DNA of 64,000 nt from Arthrobacter sp. Soil764 (GTDB taxonomy: Bacteria; Actinomycetota; Actinomycetes; Actinomycetales; Micrococcaceae). The notes below the pieces were generated by a model that saw only the letters and a program-made list of their open reading frames with translations, made no database searches and was not told the DNA's origin. Location of the stretch: positions 1 through 64,000 of the forward strand of contig NZ_LMSI01000007.1 in NCBI RefSeq assembly GCF_001428075.1, in the 5' to 3' direction. Positions 26,531 to 37,138 of this stretch are shown here, one piece after another. Each line of letters begins with the position of its first letter. The stretch's first letter is position 1. The position numbers were made by a program, and so were the translations under genes.

Positions 26531-27451
26531 TCAGCGCGTCACCGGGTGCCGTGGAACGCTGACATCGTAGACCCTGACCGGGTTCTTGGGATCGGCCGGA
26601 GCCTTGAGGAGCGCGGCCAGGACCTTGGCCTTGAGTTCCTTCTCGGAGGCGTTGCCCCACACGATGGTTTGGCCGTCCACCAGCTTGAGTTCCACGGCGT
26701 CCACGGACTGCGCGGACGCGTTGGACAGCTTTGCCAGCACGTCGGCCGGCAGCGCCCCGAGGACTGCGGCGGTGGCACGGAAGAGATCCTGTCCGATCGC
26801 GCCGGCACCGCCGTCGATGACCGGCAGCGAGGCCGACGCCGGATCATCAGTGGTTGCCAGCTGGATGCCGTCGACGTCCACCAGCTGGTACTGCTCCCCC
26901 TGCTTGACCAGCGCCACCGGCACACGCTCATGCACCGCGACGGCGAGGGTGGACGGCGGCCGGGCCTCCACGGAAACGGACTTGACCTGGATCAGGGAGC
27001 CCAGGAGCCCGCGGACGTCGTCGTCGCTGATCTGCGGCAATGGCTTGCCCCGCAGGGGCTCCAACGCAGCCTGAACCTGGGCCGGCGTGACAAGCCGCGT
27101 GCCTGTCACCGAAATGGTCCGCATGGCAAGCATTGGGGAGTAGACGGCGGCCGCCAGCAGCCCGGCCACCAGGACCAGCACAGTTCCCACGGCGAGCAGG
27201 ACTTTCTTCCTGCGGCGCCGGCCCTTGGGTTCCGGGAACGCCAGGACCGTTGCCCCGGCGGCCTTGGGCTCCTTCAGCTGCTGCGGGGACGCCTGGTCAG
27301 GGATGCTGCGGGATGCCGTGATCACGTCATTGCCTGCGCCCCCGGGCATGCCGGACGATTGTGCCGCTGCGTCCGTGCCGTTCCCGGACGGGGCGTCAGG
27401 GCGCTTGGTCCGCTTGGCCGGGGCATAGGTGGGGCGGCGGGAGCTAGGCAC
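26531..27451 (-). CDS. ftsQ: Cell division protein FtsQ
   Basis: 306 residues from GTG 27451, preceded by GGAGG and overlapping the murC stop by 8 bp; a start at 27514 is less likely. A cytoplasmic N-terminus of about 85 residues rich in basic and proline residues precedes one transmembrane helix (KVLLAVGTVLVLVAGLLAAA). A POTRA domain follows (MRTISVTGTRLVTPAQVQAAL, RGKPLPQI), then the FtsQ beta domain (PVIDGG, NASAQSVDAVELKLVDG). FtsQ is a bitopic divisome protein linking early and late division proteins. Confidence 0.93.
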   Translation of the reverse strand: MPSSRRPTYAPAKRTKRPDAPSGNGTDAAAQSSGMPGGAGNDVITASRSIPDQASPQQLKEPKAAGATVLAFPEPKGRRRRKKVLLAVGTVLVLVAGLLAAAVYSPMLAMRTISVTGTRLVTPAQVQAALEPLRGKPLPQISDDDVRGLLGSLIQVKSVSVEARPPSTLAVAVHERVPVALVKQGEQYQLVDVDGIQLATTDDPASASLPVIDGGAGAIGQDLFRATAAVLGALPADVLAKLSNASAQSVDAVELKLVDGQTIVWGNASEKELKAKVLAALLKAPADPKNPVRVYDVSVPRHPVTR

Positions 27452-28820
27452 GCAGTGCCTCCACGATTTTGGGACCGTAGGCTGTGACGTCACCGGCGCC
27501 CACCGTGAGGACAACGTCCCCGTCCGCGGCTGCTTCGGCCAGGGTGCCGACTGCGTCGTCGGCGGAGACGAGCCGTCCGCCTTCCTTCAGGTGGTCGGCG
27601 ATGAGCTGGCTCGTGACGCCCGGGATCGGGTCCTCCCTGGCGGGGTAGATGTCCAGGACCAGGGCGGTATCGGCCAGGTTGAGGGCATCCGCGAACTGCG
27701 CAGCGAATTCGCGGGTACGGGAAAACAGGTGCGGCTGGAACAGGACATGGACCTTGTGGCCGCCTGCCACCGACCGGGCAGCGGTGAGGGCGGCGCGGAC
27801 TTCCGTGGGGTGGTGGGCGTAGTCGTCGAACACGCGCACCCCCCTTGCCCCGCCTTTCAGTTCAAAGCGGCGGGAGGCGCCGGAGAAATGGGCCAGCCCG
27901 GCGGCAGCGGCAGCCGCGTCCACACCGAGCTCGAGGGCCACGGCAAAGGCGGCCGCCGCGTTGAGGGCGTTGTGCCGTCCGGGCACCTGCAGCGACAAAG
28001 GGAACCGGGCGCCATCTGCCGATATGGCAACCTGTCCCCTGCCGTCGTCGTCAAGCCTGATGTCCGCCGCGTCACTGGTGCCGTACAGGACCACCCGCGT
28101 GTTGCCCCGCGCCCTGGTCCGTTCCGCCAAAGCCAGCGCGCCGGCGTCGTCACCGCAGGCCACCAGGAGGCCGTCCGCGGGCAGCAGTGCAGTGAAGCGG
28201 TCGAAGGACTCGTAGACGGCTTCAGCGGTGCCGTAGTAGTCGAGGTGGTCAGGCTCCACATTGGTGACGACGGCGATGCGGGGCCGGTAATTCAGGAAGG
28301 ACCCGTCGGATTCGTCAGCCTCCGCAACGAAGACGCCGGACGTCCCATGCGCGGCGTTCACGCCCAGCGCGGGAATGTTGGCGCCGACGGCAAAGGACGG
28401 ATCCAGGCCCGCCGCGCGGAGCAGCACGGTAACCATCGATGTGGTGGTGGATTTGCCGTGCGTTCCGGCAACCGTCACCACCGTGTCCCCGCCCATGGTG
28501 GCTGCCAGGGCCTGGGACCGGTGCAGCACAGGCAGCCCAGCCGCGCGTGCCGCCGCCAGTTCGGGGTTGTCCTCCCGGATGGCTGAGCCTGCAACCACAG
28601 TCTGCGCGTCCGCCAGGTTGCCCGCGGAGTAGCCGACGGCAATGCGTGCCCCCGCCGCGGCAAGGTCCGTCATAACGGGCAGGTCCTTGGCGTCGGATCC
28701 GCTGACCGGGACTCCGCGGGCCACCATGATGCGGGCCACGGCGGACATGCCTACTCCCCCGATGCCGACGAAGTGCACCTTTCCAAGGGATTCCAGGCTG
28801 GGAGTGTTGTCGGGGCTCAT
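27444..28820 (-). CDS. murC: UDP-N-acetylmuramate–L-alanine ligase
   Basis: 458 residues. It adds the first alanine to UDP-MurNAc. The Mur ligase ATP loop is [32 protein letters not shown] opens the UDP-binding domain, [13 protein letters not shown] and [16 protein letters not shown] are the central and C-terminal signatures. The start overlaps the murG stop as ATGA and the end overlaps ftsQ. Length is normal. Confidence 0.97.
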   Translation of the reverse strand: MSPDNTPSLESLGKVHFVGIGGVGMSAVARIMVARGVPVSGSDAKDLPVMTDLAAAGARIAVGYSAGNLADAQTVVAGSAIREDNPELAAARAAGLPVLHRSQALAATMGGDTVVTVAGTHGKSTTTSMVTVLLRAAGLDPSFAVGANIPALGVNAAHGTSGVFVAEADESDGSFLNYRPRIAVVTNVEPDHLDYYGTAEAVYESFDRFTALLPADGLLVACGDDAGALALAERTRARGNTRVVLYGTSDAADIRLDDDGRGQVAISADGARFPLSLQVPGRHNALNAAAAFAVALELGVDAAAAAAGLAHFSGASRRFELKGGARGVRVFDDYAHHPTEVRAALTAARSVAGGHKVHVLFQPHLFSRTREFAAQFADALNLADTALVLDIYPAREDPIPGVTSQLIADHLKEGGRLVSADDAVGTLAEAAADGDVVLTVGAGDVTAYGPKIVEALRA

Positions 28821-29917
28821 GCAGATACCGCTTCCAGGACAAGACCAGCCATGCGCTGGTCGGCATTTCGGATTCCGAGCCGGTAGGACTTGGCTTCCAT
28901 GGCGGCAAGCCGTGCCTTGTCGGTGATCAGGGGAATCAATTCGCGGTCAACCCATTCCGCCGTGAAGTCGCGGTCAGCCACCAGCAGCGCTCCGCCTGCG
29001 GCCACCAGGCCGGCTGCGTTCAGTGCCTGTTCCCCGTTGCCGATGGGCAGTGGCACCAGGACCGCCGGGACGCCGACGGCGGCCACCTCGCACACCGTGG
29101 CCGCGCCCGACCGTGCCAGAAGCAGGTCCGCAGCGGCATAGGAAAGCTCCATGCCGTCGATGTACTCCACCTGCCGGTAGCCCTTTGCCGCGAGGGGCTG
29201 GCCGGCCTGGTCCAGGACTGTCTTGCCGCGGCCGGTGATGTGGAGGGTCTGGATACCGGCATCGGCAAGGCGGCCGGCAGCGGCGGCGATGGTCCGGTTG
29301 ATGCTCTGGGCGCCGGAGGAACCGCCGGTGACGATCAGGGTTGGCTGGTGGGGATCGAGCCCAAGGGCCTCCCGCGCGGCGCTGCGTGCGGTCTTCCGGT
29401 CCAGGCCGGAAATTTCCTTCCTCATGGGCATTCCCACATGAACGGCATTGCGCAGCGGGGTGCCCTCGAAGGCCACGGCAACCCGGCCGTTGAGGAAGGC
29501 CCCCACCCGGTTGGCCAGCCCGGGACGGGCGTTGGCTTCATGGATGACCATGGGGATGCCGCGCTTCCGTGCCGCCAGGTACATGGGCGTGCAAACGTAT
29601 CCGCCCACTCCCACCAGCACATCGGCCCGGGCCTGGTCCAGGATGGCACCGGCCTGGCGGACCGCCCCGGCCAGCCTGGCAGGCAGGCGCAGCAGGTCCG
29701 CAGACGGCTTGCGCGGCAGGGGCACCCGGTCAATCGTGGCCAACTGGACGCCGGCGGCGGGAACCAGCCGGGTTTCCATCCCCGAGGGCGTTCCAACCGC
29801 CAGGATGGATGCGTCGGGGGCTTCGCTCCTCAGGGCAGCGGCGATGGCGAGCATTGGGCTGATATGGCCCGCTGTTCCGCCGCCGGCCAGGACGATGGAG
29901 GGTTGTGTCGGAGTCAT
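28817..29917 (-). CDS. murG: UDP-GlcNAc–undecaprenyl-PP-MurNAc-pentapeptide transferase
   Basis: 366 residues. MurG adds GlcNAc to lipid I to make lipid II on the inner face of the membrane. The N-terminal glycine-rich loop is [49 protein letters not shown] and the second Rossmann loop [15 protein letters not shown] follow, and the acceptor motif [14 protein letters not shown] is intact. Position between ftsW and murC with a 4-nt overlap is standard for the cluster. Confidence 0.97.
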   Translation of the reverse strand: MTPTQPSIVLAGGGTAGHISPMLAIAAALRSEAPDASILAVGTPSGMETRLVPAAGVQLATIDRVPLPRKPSADLLRLPARLAGAVRQAGAILDQARADVLVGVGGYVCTPMYLAARKRGIPMVIHEANARPGLANRVGAFLNGRVAVAFEGTPLRNAVHVGMPMRKEISGLDRKTARSAAREALGLDPHQPTLIVTGGSSGAQSINRTIAAAAGRLADAGIQTLHITGRGKTVLDQAGQPLAAKGYRQVEYIDGMELSYAAADLLLARSGAATVCEVAAVGVPAVLVPLPIGNGEQALNAAGLVAAGGALLVADRDFTAEWVDRELIPLITDKARLAAMEAKSYRLGIRNADQRMAGLVLEAVSA

Positions 29918-29923
29918 CTGGAG

Positions 29924-31273
29924 TTAGGCACGCTTTCTGGATGTCTTTGGTTTGTTCTTGTCCCGCCCCGGCCGGGCCTTGAACTTCAGCATCCGCTTGG
30001 GCCGAATAGCCGGGGCCATCTGCTCCCGCGCCAACGAGAGGACCACCCCCACGGCGCACAGTGACATCAGCAGGGCCGAACCGCCGTAGGAAATGAACGG
30101 CAGCGGCACGCCGATGACCGGCATCAAACCCGTGACAACGGACATGTTCACGGTGGCCTGGCCCAGGAGCCAGACCATGATGCTGCCGGCCAGGACCCTG
30201 TGGAACATGTCCTCCTGCGCCACCACCACGCGGTAGATGGCAGCGCCCAGGATGGCGAACAGGATCAGGACGACGACGGTTCCCACCAAGCCGAGTTCCT
30301 CGCCAATGATGGCGAAGATAAAGTCGTTGTGGGCTTCGGGGATCCAGCTGTACTTTTGCCGGCTCTGCCCCAGGCCCACGCCCAGCCAGCCGCCGGAGGC
30401 AAGGCCGTACATTCCGTTGGTGGCCTGGTAGTTGGCGTCGATGCCGTCTGCGCAGGACTGGCCGGTCCACCACGAGGTGATGCGGCACATGCGGTTGGAG
30501 CTGGTGACGGCCATGACGGCGGTGCCGGCAGCGGCGATGATGCCGGCGATGCCGAAGAGGTAGAGCGGAACACCCGCGAAGAACAGCGCCGCTGCGACGA
30601 TCATCATAATGATCATGGCCGTTCCGAGGTCGTTGCCCACCAGGATCAGCACGATGACGATGGCCGCCATGGGCACTGCGGGGACCAGCACGTGCTGCCA
30701 CCGGCTGAGCAGTTTGCCCTTCCGGGCGAGCACCGTGGCCAGCCACAGGGCGAGGGCCAGCTTGGCGGCCTCGGAAGGCTGGAAGGTGATGCCGCCGAGG
30801 TCGATCCAGTTCTTGTTGCCGTTGACTTCGTCGCCAACCACCTGCACCAGGCCCAGGAGCAGCACGGCGGCGCCGACGGCGGGCCATGCGAGCCGCTTCA
30901 GCCACACCACATTGATCCGCGAGAGCACGAACATGGTGAAGATCCCGATTGCGGCGAAGACACCCTGCTTCAAGGCATCACCATAGGGGGACTTTCCGGC
31001 AGCGATGGATTCAACGCTGGAGGCAGAGAGGACCATCATGATCCCGATGGCCGTCAATGCGAGTGTGGCACCGAGGATGAGGTAGTACGTGGAGCCGTTC
31101 CGGGACGTGCCTGTTCCCTCCAGCGCGGACCAGAACCGGCGGTAGATGGTCCGCAGCTTTAGGCCCGCCGAAGCAGGCTGCCGGGTGGCCGTGGAGCCGG
31201 GGCGGGGCTTGCCACCCTGGCTTTTGACACCCTGGGGCTTGCCACCCTTGGGCCGGGTGGGCGTGCTGACCAT
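29924..31273 (-). CDS. ftsW: Peptidoglycan glycosyltransferase FtsW (SEDS family)
   Basis: 449 residues from ATG 31273, preceded by GAGGAG. A 50-residue basic cytoplasmic N-terminus is followed by about ten transmembrane helices. SEDS motifs visible include NKNWIDLGGITFQPSEAAKLA, GNDLGTAMIIMMI and GVPLPFISYGGSALL near the C-terminus. FtsW polymerises lipid II at the septum together with its class B PBP partner, here ftsI in the same cluster. The stop lies 6 bp before murG. Confidence 0.96.
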   Translation of the reverse strand: MVSTPTRPKGGKPQGVKSQGGKPRPGSTATRQPASAGLKLRTIYRRFWSALEGTGTSRNGSTYYLILGATLALTAIGIMMVLSASSVESIAAGKSPYGDALKQGVFAAIGIFTMFVLSRINVVWLKRLAWPAVGAAVLLLGLVQVVGDEVNGNKNWIDLGGITFQPSEAAKLALALWLATVLARKGKLLSRWQHVLVPAVPMAAIVIVLILVGNDLGTAMIIMMIVAAALFFAGVPLYLFGIAGIIAAAGTAVMAVTSSNRMCRITSWWTGQSCADGIDANYQATNGMYGLASGGWLGVGLGQSRQKYSWIPEAHNDFIFAIIGEELGLVGTVVVLILFAILGAAIYRVVVAQEDMFHRVLAGSIMVWLLGQATVNMSVVTGLMPVIGVPLPFISYGGSALLMSLCAVGVVLSLAREQMAPAIRPKRMLKFKARPGRDKNKPKTSRKRA

Positions 31274-31275
31274 TG

Positions 31276-32838
31276 TTACTCCTCGCCGGTCTGGGCCTGC
31301 CCTTCCACCAGCTCGCGGACAGCGTCGATGAAAGTACCGCCACGGTGAGCGTAGGAAGAGAACTGATCCATGGAAGCAGCTGCGGGAGCCATCAGCACGG
31401 TGTCGCCGGGTTCAGCAAGCTGTGCTGCTGACGCAACGGCCCGGGACATCACCTGTTCTCCGTTGCCGGGTGAACCGGCAGGAGTGCCACCGGGCGCCGA
31501 AGCAGTCTGCACTCCTTCAGTGTCGCCTGCCCCCGGTTCGATCACCGGGACATCGGGCGCGTGTCGCCGGAGGGCCTCCCGGAGCGGTGAGGTGTCTGTT
31601 CCGATCAGTACCACGGCCTTGAGCCGCGCCGCGTGGTCCCTCACCAGGTCGTCGTAGCTGACGCCCTTCGAGAGGCCGCCGGCAATCCAGACCACGTTGG
31701 TGAAGGCCGACAGGGAAGCAGACGCCGCATGCGGGTTGGTGGCCTTGGAGTCGTTGACCCAGAGGACCCCATCCATGCGGGCCACGGGCTGGATGCGGTG
31801 GTCGCCCGGGACGTAGTCCAGGATGCCTTGGCGGACCGCCTTGGCATCCACGCCGTAGGCGCGCACCAGGCCGGCGGCGGCGAGGGCGTTGGCCACCATG
31901 TGCCGTGGGGCCAGCGGACCAAGGTCGGCCATCGAGGCAAGTTCGGCGGCGCTGTTCCGGCGCTCCTCGATGAACGCCCGGTCCACCAGGAGGCCTTCCA
32001 CGACTCCGAGCATGCTGACCGCGGGGGTGACTGTGGTGAAGCCGACAGCGCGGCAGCCTTCCACCACATCCGCGTTCTCCACCATGCGCTCGGTTTCCAC
32101 CTGCTCCGCGTTGTAGATGCAGGCTTTCCGGGTCCGCTCGTAGACCTTGGCCTTGTCCGCAAGGTACGAGTCGTAGGAACCGTGCCAGTCCACGTGGTCT
32201 TCGGCCACGTTGAGGCAGACACTGGCTACCGGGGACACGGATTCCGCCCAGTGCAACTGGAAGCTGGAGAGCTCAACGGCGAAGACGTCGTACTCTACCG
32301 GGTCGCGCAGGGCATCCAGGATGGGGGTGCCGACGTTTCCGACCGCGATTGCCTTGAGCCCGGCGGCACGCAGCATCGATTCGGTGAGTCCAACGGTTGT
32401 CGTTTTGCCGTTCGTGCCGGTGATTGCCAGCCAGTCGGCCGTTTTCCGTCCCTCCCGGGTCCGCACGCGCCATGCCAGTTCGACGTCGCCCCAGACGGAG
32501 ATGTGTGCCCGGGCCGCTGCAGCCAGGAGGGCCTGGTCCGGCCGCCATCCGGGCGATGTCACGATCAGTTCCGGAAGTTCGCCGTCGACGCGCGGTATGT
32601 GGGTGACCGCGTCCGGTCCCAGCAGCACATCGGCGGCGCCCACGATCTTGAGGGTATCGGCATGCGCACGCGCTGTTTCGCTGGTGGCGGCGTCCACCAC
32701 CACCACGCGTGCACCGAGTTCAATCAGGGTGTCTGCGGCGGCGAAGCCGGACACGCCGATACCGGTCACGACCACGCGCAGGCCGGCCCAGTCGGAGTCC
32801 CAGGAGACAAGGTTTGCCAGGCGGGGGGAAACGGTCAC
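31276..32838 (-). CDS. murD: UDP-MurNAc-L-alanine–D-glutamate ligase
   Basis: 520 residues from GTG 32838, which overlaps the mraY stop as GTGA; an ATG at 32853 would add five residues. It adds D-glutamate to UDP-MurNAc-Ala. The ATP loop is [13 protein letters not shown], and [11 protein letters not shown] and [12 protein letters not shown] are conserved MurD motifs. The final segment includes an unusual insertion of about 30 residues rich in Gly, Ala and Pro ([20 protein letters not shown]) compared with classical MurD. The stop is 2 bp before ftsW. Confidence 0.96.
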   Translation of the reverse strand: MTVSPRLANLVSWDSDWAGLRVVVTGIGVSGFAAADTLIELGARVVVVDAATSETARAHADTLKIVGAADVLLGPDAVTHIPRVDGELPELIVTSPGWRPDQALLAAAARAHISVWGDVELAWRVRTREGRKTADWLAITGTNGKTTTVGLTESMLRAAGLKAIAVGNVGTPILDALRDPVEYDVFAVELSSFQLHWAESVSPVASVCLNVAEDHVDWHGSYDSYLADKAKVYERTRKACIYNAEQVETERMVENADVVEGCRAVGFTTVTPAVSMLGVVEGLLVDRAFIEERRNSAAELASMADLGPLAPRHMVANALAAAGLVRAYGVDAKAVRQGILDYVPGDHRIQPVARMDGVLWVNDSKATNPHAASASLSAFTNVVWIAGGLSKGVSYDDLVRDHAARLKAVVLIGTDTSPLREALRRHAPDVPVIEPGAGDTEGVQTASAPGGTPAGSPGNGEQVMSRAVASAAQLAEPGDTVLMAPAAASMDQFSSYAHRGGTFIDAVRELVEGQAQTGEE

Positions 32839-33944
32839 AGCAGTACAACCCATTCAGCGTAGAAAATGCCCAGGCCCGCGGCGACGAAGAGTCCGCCCAG
32901 GATCCAGAACCGGACAACGACGGTCACTTCGGCCCACCCCTTCAGCTCGAAGTGGTGCTGCAGCGGCGCCATCTTGAAGACGCGCTTTCCGCCAGTGGCC
33001 TTGAAGTAGCCCACCTGGATGATGACGGACAGGGTAATCAGCACGAAGAGGCCGCCCACGATGCCCAGCAGAAGCTCGGTCCGGGAGAGGATGGCGAAAC
33101 CAGCCACCGCACCGCCAATGGCCAATGATCCGGTGTCGCCCATGAAGATCTTGGCCGGCGAGGTGTTCCACCAGAGGAAACCCACCAGGGCAGCACTAAG
33201 GATTGCCGCGAGCAGAGCGAGGTCCAGGGGGTCGCGGACCAGGTAGCAGCCGCTGCCGGCTTCCCTGGGCGAGCCGCAGGCCTGGTTGTTCTGCCATATG
33301 CCCATGAGCGTATATGCGCCGAATACCATGATGGATGCACCGGCGGCCAAGCCGTCAAGGCCGTCCGTAAGGTTCACGCCGTTGGTGGCGGCGGTGACGA
33401 TCAGGTTGGACCAAATGACGAACAGGATTGCGCCGAGGACGGTGCCGCCAAAGGCGAGGTCGAGCCACGGCAGGTCGCGGACCAGGGAGATCTTGGTTGA
33501 CGCCGGGGTCAGGCCTGCGCTGTTGGGAAAGTTCAACGCCAGGACGGCGAAGATGATGCCCACGGCCGCCTGGAGGATGAGCTTCGCCTTGGCATTGAGG
33601 CCCAGGCTTCGCTGGCGCGAGATTTTGATGAAGTCGTCCAGGAAGCCCACCAGGCCCATGCCCACCATGAGGAACAGCAGGATAAGTGCTGAGGCTGAAG
33701 GCCCGGGGGAACCAGGGTTCATCATCAGCATGATGAGGTGCGTGAGTCCGTAGCTCAGCAGGACGGCGGCCACAACGACAGTTCCGCCCATGGTGGGTGT
33801 TCCACGCTTGGTGTGGTGCGACGTGGGGCCGTCGTCACGGATGAATTGGCCATAGCCGCGGTGCACCAGCAGGCGGATGAAGAGGGGCGTGCCCACCAGG
33901 GCAAACAGCAGGGCCAGGCCTGCGCCGATCAGCAGAGCAATCAC
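32835..33944 (-). CDS. mraY: Phospho-MurNAc-pentapeptide transferase
   Basis: 369 residues from GTG 33944, overlapping the murF stop as GTGA with AAAGGAG upstream. MraY transfers phospho-MurNAc-pentapeptide to undecaprenyl phosphate, making lipid I. About ten transmembrane helices are seen. The signatures are [12 protein letters not shown], the catalytic aspartates in [21 protein letters not shown] and [12 protein letters not shown], and the histidine motif [13 protein letters not shown]. Confidence 0.97.
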   Translation of the reverse strand: MIALLIGAGLALLFALVGTPLFIRLLVHRGYGQFIRDDGPTSHHTKRGTPTMGGTVVVAAVLLSYGLTHLIMLMMNPGSPGPSASALILLFLMVGMGLVGFLDDFIKISRQRSLGLNAKAKLILQAAVGIIFAVLALNFPNSAGLTPASTKISLVRDLPWLDLAFGGTVLGAILFVIWSNLIVTAATNGVNLTDGLDGLAAGASIMVFGAYTLMGIWQNNQACGSPREAGSGCYLVRDPLDLALLAAILSAALVGFLWWNTSPAKIFMGDTGSLAIGGAVAGFAILSRTELLLGIVGGLFVLITLSVIIQVGYFKATGGKRVFKMAPLQHHFELKGWAEVTVVVRFWILGGLFVAAGLGIFYAEWVVLL

Positions 33945-35404
33945 AGCAGAGTGCTCCTTTCGTCGGCAGGGGTCGGGGTTGGGGGTAATGCTATCCGATC
34001 GCCCAAATGACGCAGCCCCACACTGTTGGAGGACTTGAACAGCACCAGGTCGCCGGGTTGGAGTTCTGCGTCGAGGATTTCGTGGGCCTCATCCACAGTT
34101 TCGGCAAAGAGGCATTCGTCGCCCCAAGACCCTTCCTGTACCGCGGAGACGTAAAGGGCACGCGCTTCCCGGCCCACCACCAGCAGCCGGGAGATGTTGA
34201 GGCGCACCACCTGGGTACCCACGGCGGTGTGCTCCCGGATGGAGTCGTCCCCCAGTTCCAGCATGGCTCCCAGGACGGCCCAGGTGCGGCGGCCCCGGCC
34301 GAGGTCTGCCAGCGTTCGGAGCGCGGCGCGCATCGATTCGGGGTTGGCATTGTAGGCATCATTGATGATGGTCACGCCGTCAGGCCGCTCGGTGCGTTCC
34401 ATCCGCCAGCGGCTTGCGGCTGCCTGGCTGCTGAGCGAGGCAGCAATGTGCTCTCCCGGAACTCCGGCAGCCCATGCGGCTGCCGCGGCCGCCAGCAGGT
34501 TTCCCGTGTGGTGGGCCCCGATCAGCCGGCTGCTTACGTGGAGGGGTGCATCGCCGTTGGGCAGCTGCAGGTCGAATTCGGGGCTGCCCGCGGCATTGGT
34601 GTCCGCATTGAGCGCCCGGATCTGCGCGTCCTGGCGTCCGTCGGCGGAAAAGCCGAGGACGTTGGCCGAGGTACGGCTGCGCATGGCGGCGACGCGTTCG
34701 TCGTCGAGATTGATGACGGCGGTGCCGGCGCCGGAAAGGCCTTCAACCATCTCGCCCTTGGCCAGCGCAATGTTCTCCACCCCTCCGAACTCGCCGGCAT
34801 GTGCAGTGCCCACTGCCAGGACCACCCCGATGTCCGGCTTGACCATCTCCGCAAGGTAGCGGATGTGGCCGATACCCGTGGCCCCCATCTCGATGACCAG
34901 GTAGCGGGTGTCGGCGTCAGCCCGGAAGACGGTCAGCGGAACGCCCACCTCACCGTTGTAGGAGCCCTGGGGCGCGACGGTGTTGCCTTGCGTGGCCATG
35001 ATCCCGGCCAACAGGTCCTTGGTGGTGGTCTTGCCGGCCGAACCGGTGATGCCCACGACGGTCAGCTGCTCCCCCGCTGCTGCACGGGCGGCACGGATGC
35101 GGCGGACTGCTTCGGCAGCCAGGGCACCCATTGCCAGGACGGCGTCGGCGACCACGATGGACGGGTAGGCGGTGCCCCCCGGAGCTTCGACCGTGCGCTC
35201 GACGAGGGCCAGGACAGCTCCGGAGGCAAAGGCGGCGTCGATGAAGTCGTGGCCGTCGGCGTGCTCGCCCGGCTTTGCGACGTAAAGCGAGCCGGGCGTG
35301 GCTTCGCGTGAATCCGTCACCACCGAGAGGGGCGTAATTCCGGGATTGGCGTCCAGGCGCCCGCTGGTGATTTCGGCGATTTCCGCCGCAGTAAATGCAA
35401 TCAT
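33941..35404 (-). CDS. murF: UDP-MurNAc-tripeptide–D-alanyl-D-alanine ligase
   Basis: 487 residues. It adds the D-Ala-D-Ala dipeptide. The ATP loop is [19 protein letters not shown]; the GS-AGKT variant is typical of Mur[30 protein letters not shown] and [16 protein letters not shown] are further signatures. The gene starts 6 bp after murE and ends in a 4-nt overlap with mraY. Length is normal. Confidence 0.97.
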   Translation of the reverse strand: MIAFTAAEIAEITSGRLDANPGITPLSVVTDSREATPGSLYVAKPGEHADGHDFIDAAFASGAVLALVERTVEAPGGTAYPSIVVADAVLAMGALAAEAVRRIRAARAAAGEQLTVVGITGSAGKTTTKDLLAGIMATQGNTVAPQGSYNGEVGVPLTVFRADADTRYLVIEMGATGIGHIRYLAEMVKPDIGVVLAVGTAHAGEFGGVENIALAKGEMVEGLSGAGTAVINLDDERVAAMRSRTSANVLGFSADGRQDAQIRALNADTNAAGSPEFDLQLPNGDAPLHVSSRLIGAHHTGNLLAAAAAAWAAGVPGEHIAASLSSQAAASRWRMERTERPDGVTIINDAYNANPESMRAALRTLADLGRGRRTWAVLGAMLELGDDSIREHTAVGTQVVRLNISRLLVVGREARALYVSAVQEGSWGDECLFAETVDEAHEILDAELQPGDLVLFKSSNSVGLRHLGDRIALPPTPTPADERSTLL

Positions 35405-35410
35405 CTCGGT

Positions 35411-37042
35411 CTAGGACTCTATCCGGTCGTCATGGAGAACGTTGAATCCCCTGGCTGTCAAGGCGCTGCGCAGTTCCACCCTGTCGTCCAGCGCGAGGTT
35501 CACGCCTTTCACTTCCTGCCAGATCTCATGGCCGCGGCCGGCCACCAGGATAGTGTCCTGCGGCCGTACCAGGCCTGCGGCGTGCCGGATGGCCTCGTCC
35601 CGGGGAAAGACCTCCAGCAGGTCGGTGTCCAGGGACTCCTTTTCCACCGCTTCCCGCGCACCGGCCAGCACGTCGGCCCGAATCGCTGCTGCGTCCTCGT
35701 CGTGCGGGTCGTCGTCGGTGATGATCACGGTGTCGGCAAGCCGGGCGGCGATGGCTCCCATGGCCGGGCGCTTGCCCTGGTCGCGCTGTCCCGTGGCGCC
35801 GAAGACAACGATCAGGCGGGAGTCCTGTTCCGATGAGCGGACTGCTTCCAGGGCCCGTGCCAGGGCGTCGGTGTTGTGGGCGAAATCGACGACGGCGGCC
35901 GGCCGCTCGGCGACCAGCTGCATGCGCCCCGGCACTGCCGTGCTGAACGGATCGGCACGGTCCAGGGCGGCCTGCAGGTCGGCGGCGTCAACTCCGGACG
36001 TGAGGACCATGAGCGCCGCGAGGGCGGCGTTGGCAACGTTGAAGCTGCCGGGCAGCCCGGTGTGGACGTTCAGGACGGCACCGGAGGGCCCCGTAAGGGT
36101 GAAGTCGGTGCCGAGCCCGCGTGGCGAGGCAGCGCTGACTGTCCAGTCCGCCGTGGTCCGGCCGGTAGTGCTGAGCGTGGTGATGGGCACCTCGCTGTTG
36201 CCGGCAAGGCGTTGGCCCCACTCGTCGTCGACCGTCACCACGGCCCTGCGGGCGCGCTCCGGTGTGAAGAGCTCTGCTTTAGTGGCGAAGTACCCGTCCA
36301 TCGTGTGGTGCAGGTCCAGGTGGTCCTGGGTGAGGTTGGTGAACCCTGCGACGTCGAAGACCAGGCCGTCCACCCGCTGGTACGAGATCGCATGGGAGGA
36401 CACCTCCATGGCCGCGGCGTCCAGCCCGCGCTGGTGCATGAGTGCGAGGAGTCCGTGGACCTCCGGCGATTCCGGCGTGGTGAGGAGGCTGGGGATGGGC
36501 TCCCCGCCGGCCAGGATCTCGATGGTGCCGATTAGGCCGGACTGCCGCCCCAGCGCGCGCAGCAGCGAGGTAATGAAGTAGGTGGTGGTGGTTTTCCCGT
36601 TGGTCCCGGTGACGCCGAAAAGCTGCAGCGGACGGCCGTCGGCGGACTGGCTCCGGTAAATCATGGCGGAGAGGGGTCCCACCTCGTTGCGTGGCTTGTC
36701 GACGACGAGCACGGGCACGGGCGTGTCCGCGGACAGGGCGAGCAGCCGCGCGCCGGCGTCGTCCGTGAGGACTGCTGCAGCCCCGGCACCGATGGCGTCC
36801 GTGGCGAAGTCGGCGCCGTGCCTGCTGGCCCCCGGCAGGGCCACGTACAGGTCGCCGGGCTCGACCGTGCGTGAGTTGATGGAGATGCCAGTGATGTCCA
36901 CGTCGGCGGCTGGAGCGGGTACGGATACGCCCACGGCCTGCCCGACGGCGGCCAGCGGGACCGCCGCCACGGCTGCGGGCCGGAAGCGGCCCGGATTTTC
37001 GTCCCGCGCAGTATCGCTGCCGGGCGTGGTGAACTCTGACAA
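35411..37042 (-). CDS. murE: UDP-MurNAc-tripeptide synthetase, probably L-lysine-adding
   Basis: 543 residues from TTG 37042, chosen because GGAG lies six bases upstream; a GTG at 37093 would add 17 residues. It adds the diamino acid at position 3 of the stem peptide. The ATP loop is [15 protein letters not shown], with EVSSHAISYQRVDG and FAHNTDAL also visible. At the diamino-acid-recognition site the sequence reads TDDDPHDED (about residues 444-447 for DDPH) where meso-DAP enzymes have DNPR. The absent arginine argues for lysine, in line with Arthrobacter cell walls. Confidence 0.95.
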   Translation of the reverse strand: MSEFTTPGSDTARDENPGRFRPAAVAAVPLAAVGQAVGVSVPAPAADVDITGISINSRTVEPGDLYVALPGASRHGADFATDAIGAGAAAVLTDDAGARLLALSADTPVPVLVVDKPRNEVGPLSAMIYRSQSADGRPLQLFGVTGTNGKTTTTYFITSLLRALGRQSGLIGTIEILAGGEPIPSLLTTPESPEVHGLLALMHQRGLDAAAMEVSSHAISYQRVDGLVFDVAGFTNLTQDHLDLHHTMDGYFATKAELFTPERARRAVVTVDDEWGQRLAGNSEVPITTLSTTGRTTADWTVSAASPRGLGTDFTLTGPSGAVLNVHTGLPGSFNVANAALAALMVLTSGVDAADLQAALDRADPFSTAVPGRMQLVAERPAAVVDFAHNTDALARALEAVRSSEQDSRLIVVFGATGQRDQGKRPAMGAIAARLADTVIITDDDPHDEDAAAIRADVLAGAREAVEKESLDTDLLEVFPRDEAIRHAAGLVRPQDTILVAGRGHEIWQEVKGVNLALDDRVELRSALTARGFNVLHDDRIES

Positions 37043-37138
37043 AGGGATCTCCGATGGTGCTAGTGCGTGCCCGGCATGGTTCGCGCCGGGCACTGTGAGG
37101 CGCTGGATGCTGCTGGTACTTCCGGCGGGGCGCAGCGG

